A stretch of DNA of 64,000 bases from Gordonia sihwensis NBRC 108236 (GTDB lineage Bacteria; Actinomycetota; Actinomycetes; Mycobacteriales; Mycobacteriaceae). This document shows positions 44,217 through 53,800 of this stretch, piece after piece; the stretch's first letter is position 1, and each line of letters starts with the position of its first letter. The translations under genes were made by a program, and so were the position numbers. The stretch is from assembly GCF_000333035.1 (NCBI RefSeq), contig NZ_BANU01000015.1, positions 101,824 to 165,823 of the forward strand, written 5' to 3'. A model generated the notes under the pieces. The model was given only the letters and a program-made list of their open reading frames with translations. It made no database searches and had not been told where the DNA came from.

Positions 44217-45092
44217 GTGCCTGAACTTCCCGAGGTCGAGACCATCCGTCTCGGCCTGTCGACCCATCTCTCCGGTCGGACGGCGCGAGAGGTCGAGGTG
44301 CTGCATCCGCGCGCGGCCAGACGCCACGTCGGCGGACCCGTCGATCTCTCGAGTCGATTGCGCGGCAAGACCTTCGAGGCCGTCGAGCGGCGCGGTAAGT
44401 ACATGTGGCTGCTGGCCGCGGACCGCGCGGACGAGGTGGCCGTCGTGGTCCATCTCGGCATGAGCGGGCAGATGCTCCTCGCCGAGCAGGGCGCCGCCGA
44501 TCCGGTGCACCTGCGCATCCGCGTGCCCCTCGACGACGGGAACGAACTGCGTTTCGTCGACCAGCGGACCTTCGGCGGCTGGCATCTGGACGAACTCGTC
44601 GACGCCGGGCCGCGCCGCGTACCCGAGTCGGTGGCGCACATCGCACCGGATCCCTTCGAGCCGGCTTTCGACCGCGACGGCGTGGTCACCGCGCTGCGGC
44701 GTCGGGACACGGAGATCAAGCGCGCGATCCTCGACCAGACCGTGATCTCCGGTGTCGGAAACATCTACGCCGACGAGTCGCTCTGGCGCGCCGGCCTGCA
44801 CGGCCGGCGACGCACGCGCGGCATTCCGCGCGCCCGGCTGGGAGAACTCGTCGATCACGCAACCCAGGTGATGCGGGAGGCGGTCAAGGTCGGCGGCACG
44901 TCGTTCGACGACCTGTACGTGAACGTGAACGGGCAGTCGGGTTATTTCGAACGATCGTTGAACGCCTATGGGTGCGAAGGACTTCCGTGCCGTCGCTGCG
45001 AGACGCCGATGGTGCGCGAAGCATTCATGAACCGGAGCTCGTTCTTCTGCCCGACGTGTCAGCGGGTGCCGCGGCGCCGGAGGGTTGCCTGA
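44217..45092 (+). CDS. mutM: Formamidopyrimidine-DNA glycosylase
   Basis: A 291-residue Fpg that removes 8-oxoguanine. After initiation (GTG) the N-terminus is [13 protein letters not shown] with catalytic Pro and Glu; the lysine of RRGKYMWLL, the H2[22 protein letters not shown] and the C-terminal zinc finger CRRC/CPTC are intact. It is the last core gene before the 5-kb accessory insertion. Confidence 0.96.
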   Translation: MPELPEVETIRLGLSTHLSGRTAREVEVLHPRAARRHVGGPVDLSSRLRGKTFEAVERRGKYMWLLAADRADEVAVVVHLGMSGQMLLAEQGAADPVHLRIRVPLDDGNELRFVDQRTFGGWHLDELVDAGPRRVPESVAHIAPDPFEPAFDRDGVVTALRRRDTEIKRAILDQTVISGVGNIYADESLWRAGLHGRRRTRGIPRARLGELVDHATQVMREAVKVGGTSFDDLYVNVNGQSGYFERSLNAYGCEGLPCRRCETPMVREAFMNRSSFFCPTCQRVPRRRRVA

Positions 45093-45276
45093 CCGACTAC
45101 TCGCAATGTATTGGTGCCTGCTGTCGGTGTACGTCGCCTTCTATCGGGCGGTCCGTTCAGAATCCTTCCTTGGAACCTGCCGCGCTCGTGTGCGTCACTC
45201 GATGTCGGTACCGGCCGATAGGGTGTAGCCATCGAGTAGAGGCCAGCAGTCGCGGGCCGACAGGAGGGAGTAACTG

Positions 45277-45471
45277 ATGAAGTCCAGGCACCGTGTGAAG
45301 GCCCACGGTGAGGTCTTCACGCCGCGCCACATGGTTGAGCGGATGCTTGACCTGGTGCGCGAGGACCTGGAGACCGGCACTGACTTTGTCGACAGGACTT
45401 TCCTCGAGCCTGCAGCCGGCGATGGCAATTTCTTGGCTGCGAATCGACAGACAGCGGTGAGGTCAGGGTAG
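45277..45471 (+). pseudogene. N-terminal stub of a DNA adenine methylase (R-M type)
   Basis: A very good ribosome site (CAGGAGGG) precedes an ATG for 64 residues. The first 50 or so (VKAHGEVFTPRHMVERMLDL ... FLEPAAGDGNF) are the start of an N6-adenine methylase: the GEVFTP element and SAM motif I (EPAAGDGNF). The NPPY catalytic motif and the rest are gone. Similarity ends near 45435, where IS256-type sequence begins, so the gene was cut by a transposon. No restriction gene remains. Confidence 0.75.
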
Positions 45472-46202
45472 ATACGAGCGTCATCTGCCTCGTCGGCATG
45501 AACGACTCCAGCAGGTCGCCACCAGCGAAACCAAAGCCTCGTGGAACACCTTCCTCGCCGACCTGGTCGCCCGCGGCCTCGGCGGAGTCCGCCTGGTGAC
45601 CTCTGACGCCCATGCCGGGATTGGTCGAGGCGATCGCCGCGACCCTGCCCGGCGCCGCTTGGGAGCGCTGCCGCACCCACTACGCCGCAAATCTGATGGC
45701 GGTGTGCCCGAAATCGATGTGGCCGGCTGTGAAAGCGATGCTGCACAGCGTCTACGACCAACCCACACCAGAGGCGGTGAACGCCCAGTTCGACCGGCTG
45801 CTCGAATACACCGAAGACCGGCTACCCGACGTCGCCGAACACCTCGGCGACGCCCGTGAAGACCTGCTGGCGTTCACCGCGTTTCCGGAAGATGTGTGGC
45901 GCCAGATCTGGTCCAACAACCCCACCGAACGGCTCAACCGCGAGATCCGCCGCCGCACCGACGTCGTCGGCATCTTCCCCAACCGCGACGCCATCATCCG
46001 GCTCATCGGAGCAGTGCTCGCCGAGCAGACAGATGAATGGGCCGAAGGCCGCCGCTACCTCGGCCTCGAGGTGCTCAGCCGTTGCCGCCTGACCGTCACC
46101 GACCACACGCCGGAGGTGAACACCGACCCACTGATCCAACTACCCGCCTGACCACCTACGAAGGACCACAACCAGTTACACCACTACCCGGGACTTGACC
46201 GA
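45440..46202 (+). pseudogene. IS256-type transposase remnant (3' part) and right end
   Basis: The C-terminal two-thirds of a mutator/IS256 transposase: VATSETKASWNTFLADLVAR, VTSDAHAG, WERCRTHYAANLM, IWSNNPTERLNREIRRRTDV and EQTDEWAEGRRYLGLEVL. The N-terminal part and left end are missing. Two shifts are visible: the frame leaves near 45507, where a few codons appear deleted, and returns through an extra A at 45620. The piece 45612-46151 alone is open for 179 residues. The right end (46152-46202) abuts an IS3-type orfA remnant. Confidence 0.8.
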
Positions 46203-46260
46203 TCAGCGGTGTGGCCGGTCGAGCTCGGCCGCGAAGAAAGCCGACGCTGTCTTCAGAATC

Positions 46261-46276
46261 GGCGGATTCAAGCGGT
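46261..46276 (+). repeat. IS30 terminal inverted repeat, transposase 3' side
   Basis: GGCGGATTCAAGCGGT, the exact reverse complement of 47479-47494. Confidence 0.92.
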
Positions 46277-47425
46277 GGGCGCAAGAAGCTCTGCGAGCTT
46301 CTCTGATGGTGTCAGATAGCCCAGAGTCTTGCGCGGTCGGCTGTTGAGGCTGTCCTGGATCGCGTCCAACTCCTCGCGGGTGACGGCGCTCAGGTCGGTG
46401 CCCTTGGGCAGGTACTGACGCAACAGGCCGTTGGTGTTCTCGTTGCTCCCGCGCTGCCAGGGCGAGTGGGGATCGCAGAAGTAGATCGGGATACCCGTGG
46501 CAGTGGTGAACGCCGCGTGCTGCGACATCTCCGCGCCCTGGTCCCAGGTGATCGTTCTGGCCAACGAGGACGGTAGTTTGCTGATCGCGGCGCGCATCGC
46601 TGCCTCGACCTGCTCGGCTGTCTTGCCATCTGGGAGGTGCAACAGCAGCGTCATCCGCGTCGATCGCTCGACGAGCGTCCCGACCGCGCTGCGGCTGCCC
46701 TCGCCAAGGATGAGGTCGCCTTCCCAGTGTCCGGGCACGGCGCGGTCGTCGGCTTCTGCGGGGCGTTCGCTGAGCATCACCATGCCGGGGATCCGGCCGC
46801 GGCCGTCAGTGGTGCCGCGGGGCTTTCGGGCCGCTCTTCCGGACCGTAGACACCGCGCCAACTCGCGGCGCAACTCGCCTCGGCCCTGGACAAACAGGGA
46901 CTGGTAGATCGTCTCGTGGCTCACGCGCATCTCCGGATCATCGGCGTGATCCAACCGTAGGCGCGCCGCGATCTCCTCGGGGGACCACAACTGCTCCAGC
47001 CGGCTGGAGACCTCCTCGAGCAACCGGCCTGACGCGAGCTTGAAAGACTTCGGCCGACGAGCTTGATCGCGAGCGCGTTCGTGCGCATGCCATGCCGAGT
47101 AGCCGCAGCGACCACCGCCGCGCTTCACCTCGCGGCTGATGGTCGACACCGCGCGCCCCAGGTGCTCGGCGATCGCGGTGAAGGTGTCGCCACGATTGAT
47201 CCCCACCAGGATCTGCTCGCGCTCGTCAATCGTCAGGCAGCCCTGGCGTGGCTCCCAGCCGAACGGCTTGGCGTCGGCGTGCCTGCCGGTGCGGGCCATG
47301 ATCCCGACCATCGGCGCGCTGCAGCCGATCTCCTTGGCGATGTCGACCAGCCGCCAACCCCTCGCATGCAGCCTGAGTGCCAGCCGCTTCTGCTCCCGAC
47401 TGAGATGACCGTGCTTGCCCTGCAT
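46268..47425 (-). CDS. IS30-family transposase
   Basis: A 385-residue transposase with N-terminal helix-turn-helix segments (SREQKRLALRLHARGWRLVD; FTAIAEHLGRAVSTISREVK) and a DDE integrase core: HWEGDLILGEG (first Asp), TWDQGAEM (second Asp) and PWQRGSNENTNGLLRQYLPKG (Glu). No frameshift or missing residue is seen, so it should be active. The stop lies within the terminal repeat region. Confidence 0.95.
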   Translation of the reverse strand: MQGKHGHLSREQKRLALRLHARGWRLVDIAKEIGCSAPMVGIMARTGRHADAKPFGWEPRQGCLTIDEREQILVGINRGDTFTAIAEHLGRAVSTISREVKRGGGRCGYSAWHAHERARDQARRPKSFKLASGRLLEEVSSRLEQLWSPEEIAARLRLDHADDPEMRVSHETIYQSLFVQGRGELRRELARCLRSGRAARKPRGTTDGRGRIPGMVMLSERPAEADDRAVPGHWEGDLILGEGSRSAVGTLVERSTRMTLLLHLPDGKTAEQVEAAMRAAISKLPSSLARTITWDQGAEMSQHAAFTTATGIPIYFCDPHSPWQRGSNENTNGLLRQYLPKGTDLSAVTREELDAIQDSLNSRPRKTLGYLTPSEKLAELLAPTA

Positions 47426-47478
47426 CCGGATCCTCCTGTGATCAGTGACTGCCTCATCTCACAGGACTCGTTGCACTG

Positions 47479-47494
47479 ACCGCTTGAATCCGCC
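47479..47494 (-). repeat. IS30 terminal inverted repeat, transposase 5' side
   Basis: ACCGCTTGAATCCGCC; partner of 46261-46276. The target duplication ATC follows at 47495. Confidence 0.92.
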
Positions 47495-47813
47495 ATCTCG
47501 TTCGCCCGACGCAGCTCTCGAACTTCCCTCTCCAACAAGCGGATCCGCTCGATATCTGAAACTGTCTCGACCCAGGCGCTTCGGCTTGGCCGTCTTCGAC
47601 GCGGCGGACCCAGGTCCGCAGGGTCTCGGGGTTGACGTCGAGTTGCTTGGCGATCCGCGCCAGAGCTCCGGGCGCGGTCTCGGGATCCTTCCGAGCATCG
47701 ATGGCCATCCGTGTGGCACGGTCCCGCAACTCGGGTGAGTACTTCGGTGGGCGAGGCACGAAACAAGTGTCCCTTCCGGTCAAACCTGTCTCCATCAAAC
47801 CCGGGACGATTCA

Positions 47814-48269
47814 ATCGTCACTGACCTCATGCAACTGTTGCTGACCGAGGTGCTGCGTCTGCATCTGGACACGGCTCCCGCGGCCGGTCACGGCTGGTTG
47901 ACCGCCCTCCGCGACCCGGTTCTCGGCCCGGCACTCGAACAACTGCATTCGGCGCCGGATCGCAAATGGACCGTCGCCGAACTCGCCTCAGCGGCGGCCG
48001 TCTCACGATCAGTGATCGACGAGCGATTCCGAACCGTCCTCGGGCGATCGTCCATCCGGTACCTGCACGACTGGCGCATGCACATCGCGCAGAATCTGCT
48101 CGCGTCGACGAGTCTGCCCATCGGCTCGGTGGCCAGACGGGTGGGGTACGATTCGGAGGAAGCGTTCAGTCGTGCGTTCAAACGCGCCTTCGGTGAGGCC
48201 CCGAGTCTGTGGCGATCGACCGGCTCCGCCGATGCCGCTGGACTCAGAACGGCGGCTCGCCGTCGGTGA
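47814..48269 (+). pseudogene. AraC-family regulator lacking its N-terminal domain
   Basis: The frame is open from the IS3 junction (IVTDLMQLLLTEVLRLHL, ATG at 47829) to 48269. It includes GHGWLTALRDPVLGPALEQL and a full AraC DNA-binding domain with two helix-turn-helix motifs (WTVAELASAAAVSRSVIDER; IGSVARRVGYDSEEAFSRAF). The AraC-type cupin sensor that should precede is missing, so the gene was beheaded by the IS3 insertion. Its 3' end overlaps the convergent HNH gene by 26 nt. Confidence 0.78.
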
Positions 48270-49851
48270 CCGTCGCGATTTCCCGCTGTCGGCGGTTGGC
48301 GGCGCGCCTCTGGGTGCGGTAGCGGTGCTTGGCCTGAGTGCGGGTCAGTCGCCGTTCCGGTTCATTCTCGGCGTGTCGGTTCTCCGGGCGCGTCGCGGGC
48401 GAGTCCGACATGCCGAACGACACGCCGTGCCGGCACTGAATGTGCCCGAGCTCGGGCAGCAGCCACAGGTTCATCGCCTGTCGGCGGACGGTCATCCCGT
48501 CCGGCGTGGTGACTTCGGTCCAGATGACGCCGTTGGCGTCGACGATCTGATCATCGACCCACCCTTCGGCGTGGGTTTTCACGCCATGATGGAAACGGCA
48601 CTTCGGATTCAGATTGCACACGCACGTCGGCCCGCCGTTGCCCGGATCGCGGTGGTCGAATTCGACGACGTGATCGAGGTCGGACTTCCACGCCGGGCGG
48701 TCGCAGCCGGCGACGGTGCAGGTGCCGAACAGGGCGCGGACGGCTGTGTCGACCGCCGCCGAGGGGCGGTACCGACCGGCGTGTCGCATGCAGTCGGCGA
48801 TCACCGTGTCCAGATCCAACTCGCGAATCACCGCGTCGGGACGACGCACCAACTCCCGGGCGTGGCGGGCGGAGATCGGACCGACGCCATCCTCGTACGC
48901 CGGTAGCTGCGACACGCCGTCGAGCGCCTCCTTGCGCACCACGACGTGAACCATCACCTGGGCGCGCCGCGCGTCGATCTGCGCGGGCGCCAACTCCGAG
49001 ACGCAGTCGTCCCGCTCGCACAGGCAGGTGAACTGGCTCTGCTGCAGCAGTGCGGTAGCGGCGTCGGACCGGCGGGCCTGCTTGGTTCGCGGGTCGAACG
49101 GGCACACGCCGTCGGCGAGCGCGTTGATCGCCCCGAGGGAGATCGCCGCGTCCTCGGTGGAGCCGACGATCACCATCTCCGACACGCCGTCGGCGACCGG
49201 CGTCACCGACACCTTCTTGCTCGACGCGACCTGCTCACGAGTCAGGGTCGCGGCGTCCGGGTCGTGCTCGGCCACGATCGCGGCGACGGTCGACTCCACC
49301 CGGTTCGCCGACAGTCCACCCATTCCGGCCAGACGATGTGCGATCTCCGCATCAATGAAGGCGAGCAGGTCGCCGTCGTCGACCAACGCGGTCTGCTCCA
49401 CGGCTCGAACGAACCACCCCGGAGTGAGAACCCCGTCGCGCATCAGTCGGCCGATCGACGGAATCCGCTCGAAACACGCGATCGCCCGATCGACGAACAA
49501 CTCACCCGCGTACTGCCGGACCCCGGCCGCTGTCGCATACGAGGCCGCCATCTGGCACTGCGGATCAAACAACCGCGTGTACGCATCGACCGACGCGTCG
49601 GCCTCTAATTCCGCTTGCTTCGCCCGATACAGCGAGTACACCGCCTGATAGCGATGCCACATCACCAACCCCTGATAGCAGTCAGCCCGCGCTGCGAAGG
49701 TCAACAACGCGGCACGATCAGCCCGCGACACCGCAGCCGCATCCGAACCGGACCCGTCGGTCGAACCTGCCGGACATCCGATCCGGATCACGATCGACCC
49801 GTCGTCGACCACCACCGACGAGCCGGAATGCTCCCTCACCTGCATGTTCAC
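48244..49851 (-). CDS. DUF222/HNH endonuclease-domain protein (13E12-repeat family)
   Basis: A 535-residue protein with an N-terminal DUF222 domain (helical, VMWHRYQAVYSLYRAKQAEL) and a C-terminal HNH domain (LDHVVEFDHRDPGNGG then NLNPKCRFHHGVKTHAEGW). The family is multicopy and mobile-associated in Mycobacteriales; the role is not established (homing-like or defence functions have been proposed). The gene is intact. It lies between the IS mosaic and the OsmC gene, inside the accessory insertion. Confidence 0.85.
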   Translation of the reverse strand: MNMQVREHSGSSVVVDDGSIVIRIGCPAGSTDGSGSDAAAVSRADRAALLTFAARADCYQGLVMWHRYQAVYSLYRAKQAELEADASVDAYTRLFDPQCQMAASYATAAGVRQYAGELFVDRAIACFERIPSIGRLMRDGVLTPGWFVRAVEQTALVDDGDLLAFIDAEIAHRLAGMGGLSANRVESTVAAIVAEHDPDAATLTREQVASSKKVSVTPVADGVSEMVIVGSTEDAAISLGAINALADGVCPFDPRTKQARRSDAATALLQQSQFTCLCERDDCVSELAPAQIDARRAQVMVHVVVRKEALDGVSQLPAYEDGVGPISARHARELVRRPDAVIRELDLDTVIADCMRHAGRYRPSAAVDTAVRALFGTCTVAGCDRPAWKSDLDHVVEFDHRDPGNGGPTCVCNLNPKCRFHHGVKTHAEGWVDDQIVDANGVIWTEVTTPDGMTVRRQAMNLWLLPELGHIQCRHGVSFGMSDSPATRPENRHAENEPERRLTRTQAKHRYRTQRRAANRRQREIATVTDGEPPF

Positions 49852-50077
49852 GCCTCCCCTTCGAGTGCCTCGAACTTACATTCGATGATATCGGCAGGGT
49901 CTGACAAATCACTCGAACGGAACGAGGCGGATTCAGCGCACCGTTCTCGGCGACGCGCTCTCGTCGACGTCCTCAAGCCGATCCGCAGGGCGAGCCGGCC
50001 ACCCGGTAGGTTGAACAGTCTTGGAACGCCGACGGCCGGGAAGGTCTGCGAGGCCGGCGGCGTTCGACCGGGGGAGG

Positions 50078-50117
50078 CGTGAACACCGAGACGTGAACAC
50101 CGAGACGTGAACACCTC
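50078..50117 (+). repeat. Tandem 14-bp repeats before osmC-like gene
   Basis: CGTGAACACCGAGA occurs at 50078 and 50092, then a partial CGTGAACACC copy at 50106. It lies 30 bp before the OsmC start, in a 295-bp gap (49852-50146) with no other feature I can support. Confidence 0.7.
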
Positions 50118-50146
50118 CACGAACGGCAGATGAAAGGCACGACGAC

Positions 50147-50554
50147 ATGACTGAACTGTGGGTCCAGCGGACCGGAACCCGGAGGTACACCGGGCAGAGC
50201 TCGCGCGGGGCGCAGGTCCTCATCGGCTCGGAGGACGTCGAGGGCGTCTTCACCCCGGGCGAACTCATGAAGATCGCACTCGCCGCGTGCACCGGGATGT
50301 CGTCGGACCGGCCGCTCTCGCGCCGACTGGGCGACGACTACGACGCCACCGTGCGGGTCTCGGGCGACGCCGACCGGGAGAACGAGCAGTACCCGCAGCT
50401 GGACGAGGTCCTGGAAGTGGACCTCTCCGAACTCGACCCGGAGGCCGCCGAGCGCCTGCTCGTGGTCGTCGAGCGCGCCATCGACAAGGTCTGCACGGTC
50501 GGCCGCACCCTGAAGGCGGGAACTCAGGTCTCGCTCACCATGGAGACCGAGTGA
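50147..50554 (+). CDS. OsmC-family peroxiredoxin-like protein
   Basis: A 135-residue OsmC/Ohr-fold protein with the two reactive cysteines Cys48 (ALAACTGMSSD) and Cys116 (DKVCTVGRTL) that reduce organic hydroperoxides. It corresponds to Rv2923c in place. Its stop overlaps the acylphosphatase ATG (TGATG). Confidence 0.9.
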   Translation: MTELWVQRTGTRRYTGQSSRGAQVLIGSEDVEGVFTPGELMKIALAACTGMSSDRPLSRRLGDDYDATVRVSGDADRENEQYPQLDEVLEVDLSELDPEAAERLLVVVERAIDKVCTVGRTLKAGTQVSLTMETE

Positions 50555-50823
50555 TGCAGCGCCTCACCGCGTGGGTGCACGGGCGAGTCCAAGGCGTCGG
50601 ATTCCGCTGGTGGACCCGGTCGCGAGCGCTGGAACTCGGTCTGGTGGGATACGCCTCGAACCAGCCCGACGGTCGGGTGCTCGTGGTCGCCGAAGGTCCG
50701 CATGAATCGCTGACGGCACTGCTGGCCGCGCTGCGCTCGTCCGACACCCCCGGCCGAGTCGATCTGGTGGTGGAGTCCTTCGAGGCGGCACGCGGTGGTT
50801 TGACGGGCTTCGTCGAGCGCTGA
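50554..50823 (+). CDS. Acylphosphatase
   Basis: An 89-residue acylphosphatase that hydrolyses carboxyl-phosphate bonds. The active-site Arg18 is in GRVQGVGFR and Asn36 in [10 protein letters not shown]. Start overlaps the OsmC stop. It lies 20 nt before smc, as in mycobacteria (Rv2922A position). Confidence 0.95.
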   Translation: MQRLTAWVHGRVQGVGFRWWTRSRALELGLVGYASNQPDGRVLVVAEGPHESLTALLAALRSSDTPGRVDLVVESFEAARGGLTGFVER

Positions 50824-50843
50824 TCCGGGTAGGCTGTCAGGTC

Positions 50844-53800
50844 GTGCACTTGAAGAGCCTCACCCTGAAAGGGTTCAAATCGTTCGCGTCGTCGACGACG
50901 CTGCGGTTCGAGCCCGGCATCACGTGTGTGGTGGGGCCCAACGGGTCGGGCAAGTCGAATGTCGTCGACGCCCTGACCTGGGTGATGGGGGAGCAGGGGG
51001 CCAAGGCCCTGCGCGGCGGAAAGATGGCCGACGTCATTTTCGCCGGGACCTCCGGTCGCGCCCCGCTGGGCCGCGCGGAAGTGACCCTGACCATCGACAA
51101 CTCGGACGGCGCGCTGCCGATCGAGTACTCCGAGGTGTCGGTGACGCGGCGCATGTTCCGCGACGGCGCGGGCGAGTACGAGATCAACGGCAATTCGTGC
51201 CGCCTGATGGACGTTCAGGAACTGCTGTCCGATTCGGGCATCGGCCGCGAGATGCACGTCATCCTGGGGCAGGGCCGGCTGGCGGCGATCCTGGAGGCCC
51301 GGCCGGAGGAACGGCGCGCGTTCATCGAGGAGGCCGCCGGGGTCCTCAAGCATCGTCGCCGCAAGGAGAAGGCGGTCCGCAAACTCGACGCGATGGCCGC
51401 CAACCTGGACCGTCTCACCGATCTGACGACGGAACTCCGCCGCCAGCTCAAGCCGCTCGGCCGGCAGGCCGAGGTGGCGCGGCGCGCGGCGACCGTCCAG
51501 GCCGACCTGCGCGACGCCCGCTTGCGGCTGGCCGCCGACGACCTCGTGAAGCGACGCGAGGAGATGGCGCAGCACAGCGCCGTGGAGGCCGACGTCCGGC
51601 GACAGCAGGACGAGGTGGCGGCCGCGCTGGACGCCGCCACGGAGGCGCTGTCGGCAGCACAGGAGCATCTGGCGCAGGTGGCGCCCGCGGCGAGTGAGGC
51701 CGGACGCGTCTTCTACCAACTCGGCGCACTGTCGGAGCGGGTCGGCGGCACGTTGCGGCTCGCCGGTGAACGCGCGGCGAACCTGGCCTCGCCGAGCGTC
51801 GCCAACTCCGGTCCCGATCCCGAGGAACTGGAACGGCAGGCCGAACGCGCTGCGATGACCGAGGCCGAGCACACCGAGGCGGTCGAGGAGGCCGCCGAGC
51901 GGCTGGAGTACGCGACCGCCGCGCTGCAGGCCGCCGAGCAGGTGGCCAACGAGGCCGAGCGCGCGCACCTGGCCGCGGTGCAGGCCGTCGCCGACCGCCG
52001 CGAGGGTCTGGCGCGGTTGGAGGGCGAGGCCGCGAACCTGCGAACCAAGGTGGAGTCGGTGGACGCCGAGACCGCCCGGCTGACGGCGTCGATCGAGGCG
52101 GCCGCCGAGCGGGCCGACACCGCGCAGGCGGCCCTCGATCAGGAGGTGGCGCGGGTCAGGATCCTCGAGGACGCCGAACGCGGCCTCGACGAGCACCACG
52201 AACGATGTGCGGCGGCGCTGGCCGAGGCCTCCGCGACCGTCGAACGGCTCCGCCAGAGTGAGCGCGAGACCGCCAGATCGATCGCGTCGCTCAGCGCGCG
52301 GATCGAAGCGCTCTCGGTCGGTCTGGAACGCGGTGACGGCGGGGCCTGGCTGATCGAACGCGGAACCGAGGGCGTCCTCGTGCCGCTGTCGGAGCTGCTG
52401 ACGGTGAAGCCGGGCTACGAAGCCGCCATGGCGGGAGCGCTGGGGCCGGCCGCCGATGCGATCACGACGGTCGACGCGCTCGCCGCGGTGCGGGCCCTGC
52501 GCGAACTGCGCAGCGGCGACGGCGGGCGAGCGGCCCTCATCGTCGGGGGACTGCCCGGCGTCGACCCCGACCGTCGGCCGTCGCTGCCCGACGGTGCGGT
52601 GTGGGCCCGTGACCTGGTCACCGCACCCGACGAGGTGGCGGGCGCGCTCGACGTACTGCTCGCCGAGACGATCGTCGTCGACGATCCCGAGACCGGGCTG
52701 GACCTGGCCCGTGAGCTCGGAGTGGTCGGCGTCACGCGCGACGGCGACCGCATCTCCTCGGCCAGCGTGGAGGGCGGATCCGCACGACGGCCGTCGACCA
52801 TCGAGGTGCAGTCCGCGATCGATACCGCGACACACGACCTCGCGGCCGCCGAGGAGACGGCACTGCGTCTGGAATCGGAGCTGGCCGCGGCCATCGCCGA
52901 ACAGGAACGGGCGCGTGAGGACGCCGAGGGGGCGCTCGCTGCCCTCCACGAGTCCGACGCGAACCTCGGGGCGGCCTACGAGTCGCTCGGGCGTCTCGGT
53001 TCGGACATCCGTGCTGCACGGGATGAGGCCGACCGGCTCGTGCGGCAACGCAACTTCGTCGAACAGGGCCGCGCGGAGAATCTCGAGAAGCTCACCGAGG
53101 TGGAGGAGCGCCTGGCCCGCGCCGTCGACGGTGCAGCCGAAGAGCCGGTCGCCGACGGCGACAGAGCGATGCGCGATGCCGCCGCGGCGGAAGTCGCGTC
53201 CGCTCGGTCCGCCGAGGTCGAGACGCGTCTGACACTGCGGACCGCCGAGGAACGCCTGGCGTCGGTGCGCGGCAAGGCCGAGAGTCTGCGTCGCGCGGCG
53301 GCCAACGAGCGGGCCAATCGGGAGCGCCAGCGGCGCCAGGACGCTCTCCGCAAGTACGCGGCCGGCGTGGCGAGTGCGGTGGCCGACACCGGAGAACGAC
53401 TCGCGGACGCGGTGGCCGCGGCCGTGACCGACGCGGCGCAGGCTCGCGACGAACTCGAAGCCATCCGTTCCCAGCGCACGGCCGAGGTGGACGCCCTGCG
53501 GGCGCAGGTGGACCAGCTCAGCACGGTGATGAACAAACTGCGCGACGCCGTCCACCGCGACGAACTCGCCAGAGCGCAGGCCGCCTTGCGCATCGAACAG
53601 CTCGAGGAACAGGTGCTCGAACAGTTCGCGATCGCGCCGGACGACCTGGTGGCCGAGTACGGACCGGATGTCCCGATGCCGCCGTCGGATCTGGAGATGC
53701 GCGAGTACGAGGACGCCAAGGCTCGCGGCGAACAAGTGGTGGCCCCCGCGCCGATGCCCTTCGACCGCGCCACCCAGGAGATGCGTGCGCGCAAGGCGGA

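Larger units (their letters stand above)
46261..47494 (-). mobile_element. IS30-family insertion sequence, complete
   Basis: A 1234-bp element bounded by 16-bp perfect terminal inverted repeats, with further matches (GCAA) four bases inward, and flanked by a 3-bp direct repeat ATC (46258-46260 and 47495-47497). It contains one intact transposase gene. Joining the flanks across one ATC restores the IS3 orfA sequence RRANE-ILKTAS, proving the insertion point. Confidence 0.93.
46203..47759 (-). pseudogene. IS3-type orfA split by IS30 insertion
   Basis: Read on the minus strand, orfA starts at GTG 47759 (PRPPKYSPELRDRATRM, helix-turn-helix AKQLDVNPETLRTWVRR). It changes frame near 47571, where one G seems lost, and runs on as VSDIERIRLLEREVRELRRANE to 47495. 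After the IS30 element the sentence resumes at 46260 as ILKTASAFFAAELDR and stops at 46203. orfB is absent. The 5' end of this element reaches about 47813. Confidence 0.8.
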
